Positions 1-12,111 of a stretch of DNA of 64,000 bases are shown piece after piece; within the stretch, counting starts at the first letter, position 1; every line of letters starts with the position of its first letter. A program made the translations under genes and the position numbers. The stretch is from Mercurialis annua. Taxonomy: Eukaryota > Streptophyta > Magnoliopsida > Malpighiales > Euphorbiaceae. The notes under the pieces are model-generated. The model was not told where the DNA came from. It worked only from the letters and a program-made list of their open reading frames with translations, and made no database searches. The stretch spans positions 1,054,001 to 1,118,000 of the forward strand of contig NC_065577.1 in NCBI RefSeq assembly GCF_937616625.2, in the 5' to 3' direction.

Positions 1-353
1 AGGATAGTTCAAACTATCGCTTAATTTTGATTTAGTGACTAAAAATTAATTCGTTTATTTTGATTATTTTATTAAACTCCAATTTAATTTTAACGAAAAA
101 TTTCCTGGCTAAAAATGCATACATGGCAGCTTTTTTTTGCCTAAAAGCTTGCCACATATACAGAATTTAGCCTAAAAACTCCCTACTAAAATGAAATAAC
201 GCATACGTGAAAACAAAAATAAACTGATTGCTACATATGCATGTTTTGCTGGAAGTCTCCCGTTAAAGTAAAATTAAAGTTTAGTAATCTAATGAAACAA
301 ATCAAAATTTAGTCACCAAAACGAAATAATTAAAGCGATGTTTTAGATACCTT
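1..353. repeat. Foldback (inverted-repeat) element, possibly cut by the window edge
   Basis: Positions 1-110 and 245-353 are imperfect inverted copies of each other: the left arm reads about aggatagttcaaactatcgc, and the reverse complement of the right arm reads aaggtatctaaaacatcgc, followed in both by similar 'tagtgactaaa' and 'attaaactccaattta' stretches. The centre is AT-rich and has no reading frame. This is the layout of a non-autonomous foldback MITE lying downstream of the cyclase gene. No target duplication can be tested because the left flank is outside the window. The stretch 354-492 holds the presumed 3' UTR of the cyclase gene and nothing else recognisable. Confidence 0.55.
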
Positions 354-492
354 GAGAATCAATTACCCCAGAAATAGCAAAAGTCTGAACCACCCTGTGA
401 TTTGCATTTGCATATATCACACTTCTATGACTAACATGCCAAAATAGTCACTGTGATGCATAAAGTTACCCAAAACTTACAAAAGAAAATGA

Positions 493-3400
493 TCATTTGA
501 TGAGAATGCATCTTATAGGAGACCCCTCCGCACCGAGCAACCTGAGAGGTAAGCAATGGACGGAATATATTCCAGGTTGAATGTCATCAAGTTTTAGTCC
601 TTCCACTAAAATGATCTCCTGAAACATATAAATGCGTTAGTGCTGAATGTAGATTCCACATGCATATTTTATTGTCACCAAACCGCTTCTCAACCCATAA
701 TTGTTTGGTTATAAAAAAAGAATGTAATCAAACAGAACCACATTAAATTTTTAGATTTGGTTCGGTTATAGCTTATCAGTGACCGGATATATTATTCAAT
801 GTCAAATATTACATAAATTTTCTAGTATGCCGTTCCTTATGTGCCTCCCAACCAGGGTTTGAATTCCATCTCTTCTATTTCTACTTTTCTTTGATAAATT
901 TTAGAATATAACAAAAAAAATATCAGTGACCGGATATATTTTTCAATGTCAAATATTACAGAAATTTTCTTGTGGCATAGTGGACGTTCCTTATGTGCCT
1001 CCCAACCGGGGTTTGAATTCCATCTCTTCTATTTCTACTTTTCTTTGATGAAAACATATTCATTTATTTGACTGGACAGAAATTCTTACCCGGCCCTCTA
1101 GGAAAACAAGATGAGACGGAATCAAATCGCTGTAGGCAGCAACAGATAAGTAATCAATTCCTACAGTTGGCAACGCATAAAGTTAACAATAGATAATGCG
1201 TTTGTGAATGATAGAAATTGTAATTTTAACAATTAGGTTTGCAAAAAAATGACATATAAATCTGAATTAGTGAATTCCATATATGAAACACTAGTTTTGC
1301 AAGACTTTTATTTCAGAACCGAATTGTGCTTCAAACAGTTAAGGAAAAGATTAGATCAATTACGCATTAAATGTCTACTGTCAGAATCAAGTGGCAAGAA
1401 GTATACAACTTTTGTTGACAAATATCGTAATGAAATAAAGAGGTTCTGTCTACTAATCTTATTAGAAATAATATGCTATTTCCTGCAATTTATCATGATT
1501 ATTTTTGAAATTTCAGTATAATCAAATGAAACAAGCACCCAAAGTTTATAAGGTTCAGCTTAGAAATCATTTCTCTCATATTATGTGCATAGCAATAAAG
1601 AACATCCTCTTTGTACATATCAAAGTAGTTGAAGGTTAAAATAGCTTACCAACCATCTTGATGTCTGTGTTTTCTACCAACCATTGCGCTCCATCCTTTG
1701 TGAATCCCACATAGCTCGTGTCAAATTGACGTTTGAACATAAGCTGCCTAAGATGGCATTATATATTTTAGATAAACATGGTCTATGTCACCAGTTTCTT
1801 CGTTTACTAAATAAAATATCATGTGCACCAAATTACGGTGATCCAGGTATCCATGATGTAGATACCAGCAGATACCGAACAAAACAAAGTAACAAAAAGT
1901 GTCATAAAACTCAGTCTAATAACTAGGAGGAATGAGAAGACAAACATAGCATATACAAAATAAGGATGCAATTATCTTTTAGATTATAGAGCATGGATTT
2001 AGGCAAGGAGTATTTTTTACGAAATCACCTAAACAGGGTTTATGTTAACATTTCATATACAACAAACTCATTACAAAGCTCAATAAAATTGTTGAAAAAA
2101 ACATTGTATATGTCACTTATTTGATAACATATCTGCATGCGATAACAAACTAACTGAGTTGAAGAAAATTTACCTGTCGGTATTCAGTGTTTTGAAAATC
2201 ACACGCCGTACACCTTTGGGGATATGCAACGATTTCATAACTTCAGCTGTAAGACATATATTGCATCAGCTGAAGTAGGAAAGGATAAAAGAAATTAACA
2301 TAGTGGAACTAACCTAGAAGACAATAATAGGAAGGGACAAAAATGATATGAGAACAAACATCCAAATAAGTACTTAATTTGTGGTTACTATGAGATTAAA
2401 ACAGCATTACATTCTCAAAATCATTACAAGTTGTAAAAATCCGTATTCTTGGTGATTTCAACATCCATAGTAGTTGATCAGACCCTTTACTACCTTACTG
2501 AAAATGGGAAATGAATAACACAAGTTCCCCAGAAATTTAGATTCAAAATAGGCTGTAATGACGAACCAACTCTGTTCTGCTGCATTTGATACCAATATTC
2601 ACACGGGCTAATCGGTTTTTTTCTTTTACATCAATTCAGCACCAAAAACTTCAAGTGCATAATGTTTTTAGAAACAAACACATACCAGTTATGTTGGAGT
2701 CCCTTGGAACATCAACCACCAGAGCAGGTCCTATTGAAATAAAAACAAACAAATCACAAACAACATAGACAATTAATTGCACTATAAACAAATAACATTC
2801 GTATACATATTTATTACAAACAACATCAAATTACAACAAATTAGTCACTTTATCAAACAGTTGATTCAATGCTTAAGATAAATCAAAAACTTTTCGAGTA
2901 CGTTAAAACTCATAATCCAGTCAAAAAAGTTCTAATTTTTTGGTGACAAGAACTCACTCCCCCAAGCCGAAGCCTAGGATCACTGTCAAACCCTTGATGT
3001 GGACCGCTCGCAAGCCCACATACGTGGCAATTCCGAGCTATTGTAGCCAGCAGTCAGATCCGACCACTCCATTTATCAGAAAAGGCATAGCCGGGTTTTG
3101 AACCCGTGACCATGACAATCAGAGGTTTAGACCACTGGACCAAACCCGTGCGGGCGTTAACAAAGTATTATTAGCATTTTGACACTAAAACAATCAAATC
3201 ATATTATGACCATGTAATTAATCAAACTACTAATCAAAAAAGAAAAAAAACTTTAATTATACTAAACCCCAGTAATTCAATTACGAATTCCCATTCTTAG
3301 CAAAAGCTAAATCTTTTTCTATACTTTTCTTAATAAAGGTCAAAACTATTCACTGTGTACTTTCATCAAACACATAACGAACACAGACCCAATAAAAAGA

Positions 3401-3817
3401 TCACACTACCCAGTACCCACCATTCAGAACTTCAAGATCAAGTGTATCAACATCAAACCCAGCATCAAAATAGTGATCATAAACATGCCCAGGAGCGTCA
3501 ACATGGGTCCCAGTATGACACGGCAACTTCATCTCCGAATTATTTGCATGAGACCCATTTTTCATGCTCGCCGGAAGCGAAAGAAACTGTCCCAAACCGT
3601 CGTCGGAGCCCCAAGATGGCATGTTTGTAGTGTATCTATGACTGATATCGAAAATTCTGCCATCTCCGTACACTTCTCTGCGTACTGGGTTTAAATTGTG
3701 TTGATCGGAAGCTGTGGCGGTGGTTTCCTCCGTGCCGGGGATCGTGGGGTAGGCGGGGGTGGTGGCGGAGATGGTGGTAAGGAGGAGGAGGAAGCAAATT
3801 AAGGTTGTTTTTGACAT
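493..3817 (-). CDS. Cyclase-family (kynurenine formamidase-like) secreted metal-dependent hydrolase
   Basis: Six exons on the minus strand: 3817-3421, 2730-2686, 2246-2174, 1747-1650, 1160-1090 and 618-493, 810 nt in all, giving 269 residues. All introns are GT-AG and every junction restores frame. The start at 3817 opens a signal-peptide-like hydrophobic leader (about residues 1-22). The family's metal-binding motif [11 protein letters not shown] lies at about residues 101-111, and the [21 protein letters not shown] and [14 protein letters not shown] blocks follow in the order seen in plant cyclase-like proteins. The family is related to bacterial kynurenine formamidases; plant members are secretory-pathway proteins implicated in stress and cell-death control, and their substrate is uncertain. 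From memory it matches Arabidopsis At4g34180. Introns 1 and 5 carry a SINE and a duplicated tRNA-like repeat. Calling a specific substrate is not justified. Confidence 0.93.
774..1050 (+). repeat. Direct tandem duplication of a tRNA-like (SINE-like) segment in cyclase intron 5
   Basis: Two direct copies begin at 774 and 921 with tatcagtgaccggatata and continue for about 125 bp each. Each contains a B-box-like gggtttgaattcc and ends in a pyrimidine-rich tail (catctcttctatttctac). The second copy also keeps an A-box-like 'tggcatagtgg'. This fits a short tRNA-derived element duplicated in place with a 147-bp period. The duplication lies wholly inside the last intron of the cyclase gene. Confidence 0.6.
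2935..3155 (-). mobile_element. tRNA-derived SINE, family A, in cyclase intron 1
   Basis: Read on the minus strand from 3155, it begins gcccgcacgggtttggtcc, has an A-box-like TGGTCCAGTGG and a B-box-like GGTCACGGGTTCAAAACCC, and ends in cttgtcaccaaaaaa at 2935. Related copies lie at 16371-16598 and 43263-43396. I could not find a convincing target duplication at this copy, so it may be old. It is not a functional tRNA gene because no cloverleaf can be completed after the B box. Confidence 0.8.
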
Positions 3818-6030
3818 GGTGACTTTGTTTTGTCTGTGTTTGTTTTTGGCACTTCGAGTGTTTAGTTTGGCACTTTATCAATAGGAGAATTATACTAAAT
3901 GGTTCCTTTAATTTTTCTAAATATTTTTTTGAGTATTTCGACTTCAATATTTATCAAATTAGCTTTAAAATATATCGAAGGAGCATTTTTTTTAATTATT
4001 TTCTGAATAGAAGAAAAATTAAATTTTTATCCGTATTAAAACACGCACTCTCTACGACAAGGGATCCGATCGAGATAAAACTACGGTATGACAAAGATAT
4101 TAGAAAGGAGAATATAAAAATCTTCTGAAACACTAAAACATTTAAAACTCATTATGATATATGATTCCATGATTTATTAAAACTCATTATGATATAATCA
4201 AAATATGATCTACGGACATATTTTAATGATTGATTCCAAAATAGCAATCTTATAATAATATCGCCAAAGTTAGTACAACTACAATATATTCTTTATATCA
4301 AATTTCTTCATGCATACAGCTGTAGAACTAAAAGTTTAGTAACAACTAGTATAACGTTTACCCATTGTGTGATAACTTTTATATAACTATCCAAGACTTT
4401 TTAAAAAGGATAATATATGACGGGAAAACAGAGAGAAAACAAAATATTTAAACATATGATATCAAAATAAATCAGTGGCAGTTTATGATCGACGGTTAGA
4501 CAATGCACAATCAGTTTAGAATTGCAAACGAATTGAGCGGAATTTTTTGATGTTCATGTTGGATTTATTATATGATAATATATTCATGTTCGTTTGAGTT
4601 TTAAACAAAATGTTTAATTATATTCAATTTAATTTAAAATTTAATTTTTATATTAGATTTCGGCTTGTGCTCATTCGTTTGGATATTAAAAGAATCCAAA
4701 CTCGGATCATTTAGCACTTAAATGAACGATCATATAACAATCTTGTTTAACACCTAACCAACTAATACTAACAAGACTTATTTAAGATCTAAACAATCGA
4801 ATACAAACTGAATAAAATCTAAAATATATTATTTAATTACTAATTTTTTAATATAGATTAGTTATTCAAAATATTAATAAGAAACAAATGTCAATAGACA
4901 ATCACCAAATATCTAAAGATTAGTCTAACCAACAATTATTCAAGATATCAATAACAAATTAATGTTAAATGAGTAGTTCGTAAACATATAAGAGCTAGTT
5001 CGCGAGATCTTATACAAGTCATTCCATAAAATTTTAAATGAGCTCGAATGTGAATTCGTTCACATTTATTTAACGAGCTCATATACGAATTATTTGTGAA
5101 TATAAACGATCGAACTCCTATATATCTAAACTTGAGTCGTTTAAATAAATTTACATAAAATTAAGTTCAACTTTGGGCTGTTTAGAATACGAATCGAGCT
5201 CTTATCGAGTTGAACGCCAAACAACTTTTGAACAATTCGGTTTGTTTACATCCCCAGTCAGTACTTGTTTTTTTGGTTTTGCTTTAGATATATATTTGCT
5301 TACATGTATAATTAAATTAATTAATTAGTGGCTTTTCATATGAGTATGAATGGAAAGAGAGGAGAAATGAACAATAAATTATATTATTATATTTTTTTTT
5401 TGATAATTAAATTATATTATTAAATTAGTAAAATCAAACTATTTTAATCACAAAGCGGAAAATGATAAGTACCAAATCAAGCTGTCGTCAACATGCCATA
5501 TAATTAAGGTTTGGATAAGTCTCAAAGTCTTCATATTGTTATTTAGTTAGCACTAAACAAAAGGTTTCATTGTCTCATTCAGAAACTCAGTTATAATGAC
5601 AATAATTATATTAATAATAGTATTACAATTATAAAGTACTTTTATTTGTTCAGTTTTAAAGTATTAAGAGTACTTTAATACTTCACTAGGGTTTTTTTGT
5701 CAAAGTTTTACTAGGGTGTAAGTTCAAATAAAATCGCATAGTAGCTTTTCTTTTACTTTAATGAATTTCTACTCTTAACTTAATCCCACCATATCATTAA
5801 ACAAAAACATTACTTGAAATGATAAAATACCATGATTAGATTGGTTGAAAATTCTACATTTAACTGATTTTGACTGATGAAACTAAAATTTTAACTGATT
5901 AAATTAATTAAGACGTTTAAAAAATAAAAAATAAAAAAAATTATTTTAAAAACTAGTAATCAGTTGGTTGAACTCAACTAATTCACCAGCAATTTAATTT
6001 AAAAAAATAGTTACAAAGAATTAAACTATG

Positions 6031-6241
6031 GGAATTGGTCCAAGTGGTAAGCGGTTTGGTATCGTTTAAGTAAGATTTTGGGTTCGACTCCTTGTAAATG
6101 CAGAAAATTTCCACTGAAAGACTCACCCACCTTGCCAGGTGCACGACACGGGTCGAATCCGAATTAGTCAGGGCGAAGTCTTGGAAACCGGATGAGCTTA
6201 TCAAAAAAAAAAATTGAAAACCGGATGAACTTATCAAAAAA
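6031..6241 (+). mobile_element. tRNA-derived SINE, family B, with 16-bp target duplication
   Basis: It starts ggaattggtccaagtggtaa (A-box-like), has a B-box-like gggttcgactcc near 6080, and ends with 'ccggatgagcttatc' and an A-rich tail. The flanks 6015-6030 and 6242-6257 are identical (aaagaattaaactatg), a perfect 16-bp target-site duplication. The last ~25 bp are present twice: 'gaaaccggatgagcttatc' then A-tail, then 'gaaaaccggatgaacttatc' and a second A-tail. A second copy of the family is at 33186-33374. Confidence 0.9.
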
Positions 6242-6847
6242 AAAGAATTAAACTATGCTCAGCAAACCCATTAATAAAAGTGAACCCACCAATATATGAA
6301 AGCATCATTGCACATAGACAAATTAGACACCCAATGGACAGCAAATCTCCAACCTCAACTTTTTTTTAATATATTTCATACCTTACGATATGCAAACGTG
6401 TATGTTTACATGACCAACACCAACCATATTCCTTTTAGTGCTCTCCACCTGTGTTTTAAAAACCGAACCGATAATTATTGATCGATTCACTATCCGATCG
6501 TACCGTATAATGTAGATCAACCAATTAAACAAATCGGTGAAATCTAGCTCAAATGGCTAAATTTTCCAAATACATTATCGAAATTTTGATTTCAAATTTT
6601 AACATATTCAGTTTTTTTTAAGATCAACACAGACATACAAGAGTAAGATGTAAGGCAAATCTGTAAATCTATAAATCTGATAAAGATAAAAAGATTTATG
6701 CACACTCATAAACGGCTTAATTATAAATCTGTTTTACAAACTTTTAAAAAGATAATTGCTTTTAAGTTAATATAAACTCAATTCTTCACAAAACATACAA
6801 CTGAAAAAATTGAACCATTGCAAAAAATTGTTGAACCAACAATAATA

Positions 6848-7110
6848 CTCCCTCCGTCCCGTTTAAGAAGGGACAAATGAGTTTTTCACATAGATTAAGG
6901 AAGCATTAACTATTATAGTGTTTTTTTATTTTACCCCTATTTATGATAGTGTTGTAGTTTGTGTATAGACTAATAGTCATTAATTATGGAAAGAGAAAAG
7001 GGGGTAAAAAAGGAAAATTTATATAAATTGGCACAAAAAACACGATATGGCCTTCTTAAGTGGGACAAATAAAAAAGAGATATGTCTCTTCTTAAATGGG
7101 ACGGAGGGAG
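6848..7110. mobile_element. Stowaway-type MITE (Tc1/mariner), TA target duplication
   Basis: The 263-bp element has terminal inverted repeats starting ctccctccgtcccgtttaag and ending cttaaatgggacggagggag, flanked by TA on both sides (6846-6847 and 7111-7112). CTCCCTCCGTCCC is the classic plant Stowaway terminus. There is no coding capacity, so it depends on a mariner-like transposase elsewhere in the genome. Confidence 0.93.
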
Positions 7111-8185
7111 TATGTAATAACAAATTTAAACATCACAAGTAATCTGAATGAATAAAAAATTATCGAAACAACTATTAGGATCGTCCAGAGCAATAAGATC
7201 TTAATAAGATCCAACAACATACACATATATAACAATCATTTTTATAAAACGAGTTAAACTCATCAAAAGATATAAAACCTGCAAAAATAGAACAATTTAT
7301 TAAAAAAATTCAAAAAATAACAAAACAAAGAAATTGTAAACATTCGGGTGAAGAAATGATAGGGCGGAAACCATCACTTCTCCATCCTTAGCAATTGATA
7401 TATGGTTAAAGAAAGAGATAGATAAGTCGGGAGAGAAGCACCGCTTCAACAGCACACCCATAAGGCTGATTTAACTTAACATATATCTAACAACTAACCT
7501 AGATTAAATTCTATCTGTTAAAAAAAAATCAGTTATATAAAAAAGTTACCAATTGTAAAATAAATTATAATATTTTAGTATATTTTCTAACTTAAACATA
7601 TACTATTAATCCTGTTAATTTAAATTGCAACCTATTTATTTTTTTTCAATATGAATCATCAACGATTTTTAACTAAAAAATACTAATGCGAATGTTGAAA
7701 TATAACATATCGTTGTTTCAATATTTATAATAGTATTTTATAATAAAAAAAATTACTTGATGCTCTAAATTATAATCATTTTTTTAAATTGCCATATTTT
7801 ATAAAAATAATATAAAAAAAATATAATTTTTTTAACAATTCAAAATAAATTTTTATACAACATGATATAACTTTTATAACATGTCTTCACCATTTAATGT
7901 GAAAGATAATACAATATATTAGAGTAAAAACACTATATAATGTTCTAGGTTGGAAATGCCTAACTCAAAAAATTGAACCATATTTTCATATTTTTTTAAA
8001 TCAAACCGAACTAACTTTAATTTTCGGTTGAATCGGCCGGTTTGGTTAGATTCTAAAACCCTACTCTCCCCCCACACCTAAACAATAAAAACCCAACTCC
8101 TAGCTCCTTCAACTACATTCTTTCATTGATTCATTGCATTGCTAACTCATTAGCTCTTACAAAAAATTCCAACTTATACCTAAAA

Positions 8186-9346
8186 ATGATCAAATTTTTG
8201 TTCTTTCTTTTAATTCTCTTAAACACAAAAAATGTCTTAATTTTAGCTCTTACTTCAACTCAAGACATTTCAGCTCTAAAAGCCTTCAAATCATCAATCA
8301 ATCCAAACTCAATCCCATCATGGTCATGTCTAGCCTCATGGGACTTCACCGCCGCCGACCCTTGTCTCCTACCTCGCCGGAGCCACTTCATTTGCGGTGT
8401 AACTTGCTCATCTGACTCAACTCGTGTCACCCAACTCACTCTCGACCCAGTTGGCTACTCAGGCCAACTCACTCCACTCGTTTCTCAACTCACCAATCTC
8501 ACAACTCTTGACCTCTCTGAGAATTACTTCTCCGGTCCTATTCCTTCTTCTATTTCTTCTCTCTCAAATCTCCAAACTCTAACTCTCCGATCCAACTCGT
8601 TCTCCGGGTCACTGTCAAACTCAGTGTCGAACCTTAAATCGTTACAAAGCTTGGATCTTTCACATAATTTTCTATCTGGGTATCTACCAAATTCAATTAA
8701 TTTAATGTCGAGTTTAACAAGATTGGATCTTTCTTACAATAATTTAACCGGGTCATTACCAAAATTACCAAACGGGTTACTAGAATTAGCTTTAAAGAAC
8801 AATTCTTTAACCGGGTCATTGCTTAAATCGTCATTTGACGGGTTAACTCGGTTAGAAGTGATTGAACTCAGTGAAAACTCAATTAATGGAGTACTAGAAT
8901 CATGGTTCTTTCTATTACCAGGGCTTCAGCAAGTGAATTTAGCCAATAATAGTCTGACACGTGTTGAGATCTCAAAGCCTGTAAATGGTGACAGTGATCT
9001 CGTAGCGGTTGATCTTGGTTTCAACAAAATTGAAGGTAACGTACCGTTAAATTTTGCATATTATCCTCTGCTTTCATCTCTGTCACTGAGATTTAATAAG
9101 CTACGTGGCATGATCCCATTGGAGTATAGTCGAAAAAAGAGTTTGAGAAGACTGTTTTTAGATGGAAATTTCTTGATTGGTAAACCACCGGCCAAATTCT
9201 TTGCCGGTGAAACTCTGGTCACCGGAAGTTTGGGGGATAATTGTCTACAAGGGTGTCCAGGGTCATCTCAGCTGTGCACGCCTTCACAAAAATCAAATAA
9301 TGTATGTAAACAAGCTTATGGTGGCAAATGGAAACCAAAATCTTAG
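8186..9346 (+). CDS. Secreted leucine-rich-repeat protein without kinase domain
   Basis: Single-exon frame of 386 residues from the ATG at 8186. An in-frame ATG at 8126 would add 20 polar residues before a clear signal peptide (MIKFLFFLLILLNTKNVLIL), so the later start is preferred. After the leader come an LRR N-cap (ALKAFKSSIN, SWDFTAADPC and paired cysteines near CGVTC) and about nine LRRs of the plant extracellular type (LxxLxxLDLSxNxFSGPIP). A cysteine-containing C-cap ends in DNCLQGCPGSSQLC. No transmembrane helix or kinase follows, so it is probably an apoplastic LRR protein or a truncated receptor-like protein. From memory it resembles the Arabidopsis At2g15320 group. The partner and ligand are unknown. 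Confidence 0.9.
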   Translation: MIKFLFFLLILLNTKNVLILALTSTQDISALKAFKSSINPNSIPSWSCLASWDFTAADPCLLPRRSHFICGVTCSSDSTRVTQLTLDPVGYSGQLTPLVSQLTNLTTLDLSENYFSGPIPSSISSLSNLQTLTLRSNSFSGSLSNSVSNLKSLQSLDLSHNFLSGYLPNSINLMSSLTRLDLSYNNLTGSLPKLPNGLLELALKNNSLTGSLLKSSFDGLTRLEVIELSENSINGVLESWFFLLPGLQQVNLANNSLTRVEISKPVNGDSDLVAVDLGFNKIEGNVPLNFAYYPLLSSLSLRFNKLRGMIPLEYSRKKSLRRLFLDGNFLIGKPPAKFFAGETLVTGSLGDNCLQGCPGSSQLCTPSQKSNNVCKQAYGGKWKPKS

Positions 9347-10097
9347 TATAAGTACGAATCTGTCAGATTTATATATTTTTTATTTATAGTAGAGCCTAAA
9401 TAATAAAAATAATAATTTTTCTGAGTGTACAATTGGATGTTTTAAATAGTTGTATATAGTTATTTCAAGAAACATTGCATTTTTATATGTATAAAATGTC
9501 TACATAATTTTTTCTTAGTTGTCTAAATTGAGCTTCTATTGCTGTATTGAAATTTTAATATTGTACTTTTGTAACTATTTAATCTCATTTTCAACATATT
9601 GCGTTGCACGTTTTAGATTTTCAATTTGTAAAATTGTATAGTATATTTTTATGTTGCGACGTCGTTTGTTACAAAGTGATGTTTTTTAAGTAACAAACGA
9701 TATTTTTTTACACATTTGTTAGTTTTCTTTTAATGAAACATACTATAGGCTAACGTTGCAAAGCGCGAATGAAATTAAATCAATATGAAGGTGAAATATT
9801 GAAATTTAATATGAATTTTTTTATTATTATAAACAAAATTAAATATTGATTGGTTCATAAGAATTTTACTTTACACTCATATAAAGAAGTTGAGTTGTTA
9901 TGAAATCGGTGGAGTTTGCTTGAAATTGAAGTGAAAATGACAGTGTGTCACGTGCGGCTGTCTTGGAAATTTGATATCTGAGATACATAAGTGAGAAAGA
10001 GACATGTCTGAATGCCGACACTATCGAATATCATAATCATACAGTGTGAATTCTGAAGAATTTTCATTGAAAAACTTATTAATAATAGTGAACCGAA
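9347..10097. other. Intergenic region between convergent LRR and ARFB genes
   Basis: This contains the 3' UTRs of the LRR gene (+) and the ARF gene (-). It is AT-rich with no further coding signal and no recognisable transposon end. Runs of 'gtaacaaacgat' and 'cgttgcaaagcgcg' near 9660-9770 are unexplained but short. Confidence 0.5.
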
Positions 10098-11449
10098 TCA
10101 ACGATTTTCAATTCGGTTCAGTTTAATTTTTTGGTCATTTCGGTTTGGTTTGTCTGAGATGTTGGAAAGCCAATCTAGACCCTCATACAGTCCTTTACCA
10201 AGCATAGCAGAGCAGCTCTGGATGAACCTGAACCAACCAATACATAAAATCAGACCACCAATCAAATTTGTTCACACGGATAGTCCGTAAAAGTGCATTA
10301 CCAGCTCCGTTCGCGAAGGGCGTGCAGGCCGAGTTTATCAGCAACCTCGTCGATACGCATAGCATTCGGTGAGTCTTGCTTATTCGCAAAGACGAGCAGT
10401 GTTGTATCCTTTAGTTCACCCTGCAATCTAGACATGCTTGTTTGTCATTTTTAGTCCTTGTTACTCATTATTCGATATTCCGATATAGAGATTACTAACA
10501 TCACCTAAAATCCGATGCAACTCGTTCCGAGCTTCAGAGATTCTTTCTCTGTCATTGGTGTCTACCACAAAGATTAATCCTTCTACCTTCTCAAAGTAAT
10601 GTCTCCATAAAGGCCTAATCTGATAATAAATTTGCAGGAAAAAGATTCAGATTCATACAGAATTTTGTTAGCCTAATGATCAGCGACAAAGCTATAACTA
10701 AAGAGGCATTAAAATAAACCGAAGAATAACTAATTCGACTTATTCACATTCAAATCATGAATATTTGGAATCCATATTATACAAGGGGGCTAATCATAAT
10801 TTCGTTACAAGTATATCTTTTTCAGTATATCCAGATAATTGAGGAGAGGAGTTTAAACAAAGAGTGGTCGACCTCTGGGAACTTTGACTCTGATGGTTAT
10901 ATAAAGAAGTTATCCGGTAATTGCTCTATCAGGAATTCCGTGATTCAAATGTTTTAGCATTATAATTTTTATCTCCGAGGTTAGAATATATTTTTTCTTC
11001 TTTTTATTTCCAAAAAAATCGTTTTCTTTTGAAAATTTAGGGGACTATGGCTATCCGTCGGATCCCATGGCTCTGTCATTGCTTATAACTAAAAATATAA
11101 ATTCAAGAAAGATATTGAAAGTTCAGTTCAGTACCTTCTGTTGTCCTCCTACATCCCATAAGCTGAAGCAAATGTTTTTGTACTCCAAAGCCTCCACATT
11201 GAAACCTGTATGCATAGAAAACATCCTAAAATTAGATAGAGCACATAAATATAAATTATAGTATCATTTCAGATGGCAAGTTTATGATGGCAGAAACCAA
11301 CCAATGGTTGGATGGGTCGTGACAATTTCTCCGAGCTTCAGCTTGTATAAAATGGTCGTCTTTCCAGAATCATCAAGCCCCAACATCAGAATCCTGACTC
11401 TACTCTGTGGCATAAACCTCTTTGCAAGACGAGATATGATTGCGCCCAT
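10098..11449 (-). CDS. ARFB1: ADP-ribosylation factor, ARFB1-type small GTPase
   Basis: Five minus-strand exons, 11449-11302, 11205-11135, 10619-10500, 10420-10302 and 10227-10098, total 588 nt and encode 195 residues. The Gly2 myristoylation context (MGAIISRL), P-loop GLDDSGKTT, switch II WDVGGQ with the catalytic Gln, and NKQD guanine motif are all present. ARF proteins recruit coats and lipid enzymes to membranes when GTP-bound. DDSGKTT instead of DAAGKTT and CSAMLGKG instead of the usual CATSGEG point to the plant-specific ARFB group (plasma-membrane associated in Arabidopsis), not ARF1. The C-terminus runs about 14 residues past the ARF1 end ([17 protein letters not shown]); its DNA looks like the genome's AACCGAATTG-rich filler. 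For exon 3, the donor GTTAGT at 10499 is chosen over an upstream GTGATG because only it keeps frame. Confidence 0.92.
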
Positions 11450-12111
11450 ACCACAATCAGTTCGAGAAAAATAGAAAGCACTAATCATAATAAAAAAAAT
11501 GTGCATAAATTAAGACAGCCAAACCCTTTTGTAATAGAAAGGAATACACATTCAATGTTTATAGATGGTGAAAGAACTTGATGAGGAATTTAAATGCAGG
11601 ATTGAAAGTAAAGAATCACATGAAAAAGACAATGAGAATAAATTCAAAAGAAGTAAAGAATGTTTACCTATACTGGGGAGGAAGTTATACTGTCCGCGCT
11701 AGATCCCGAATTAGAATCCCAGTGTTTACCGTCTCAAAAAAAATATTTGCTGCACGAAAACCTATCGAGTGCTACATTTCGGGGTCTCATTTCCGTTTTT
11801 AGAAATACTTCTAAGACTCTGAAATTTTATATCTATTACATATTCTTGTAAAATATATCATTTCATCATCTTCTATTTCAACATTCAGCCTTTTCATTTC
11901 CGTGCAACATACCTCATTATAATAATATTACAAGAAAGCAGCACATCGGAGGGAAAAGTTGCACACATATTATAGATTCAATCAGTTTTACATTCTCAGT
12001 GTTACTCCATTCTTAGAATTGAATATACATTACATTTGGAAACAAAGAAAAATGAAACCTTAGAGATCTTTTCCATGACAAAACTTTACCGAACAAGGAG
12101 CTTGAGTTGAA
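11450..12111. other. Intergenic region between ARFB1 and SEP1
   Basis: This probably holds the ARFB1 promoter and 5' UTR (near 11450-11700) and the SEP1 3' UTR (12000-12111), both genes being on the minus strand. Short open frames near 11580-11850 have no recognisable product. No repeat was seen. Confidence 0.5.

Larger units (their letters stand above)
3818..8125. other. Intergenic region, repeat-rich, no gene seen
   Basis: AT-rich sequence between the divergently placed cyclase gene (-) and the LRR gene (+). It holds a family-B SINE (6031-6241) and a Stowaway-type MITE (6848-7110). The stretch 4480-5260 is rich in cgagct/gagctcg and cgaattg motifs and ends near 'gtttgtttacatcccc', which looks like a decayed transposon. 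Short open frames here show no protein similarity that I recognise. Confidence 0.6.

Noticed and set aside
1249..1521. 90-codon plus-strand frame in cyclase intron 4
   Set aside because: It lies in an intron on the opposite strand, is AT-rich, and matches nothing I recognise.
3080..3155. Possible tRNA gene
   Set aside because: A and B boxes are present but no acceptor stem or complete cloverleaf can be formed, and the homology continues another 150 bp. It is the head of a SINE.
8126..8185. Start of the LRR gene at 8126
   Set aside because: It would put 20 polar residues in front of a clear signal peptide; the ATG at 8186 is better.
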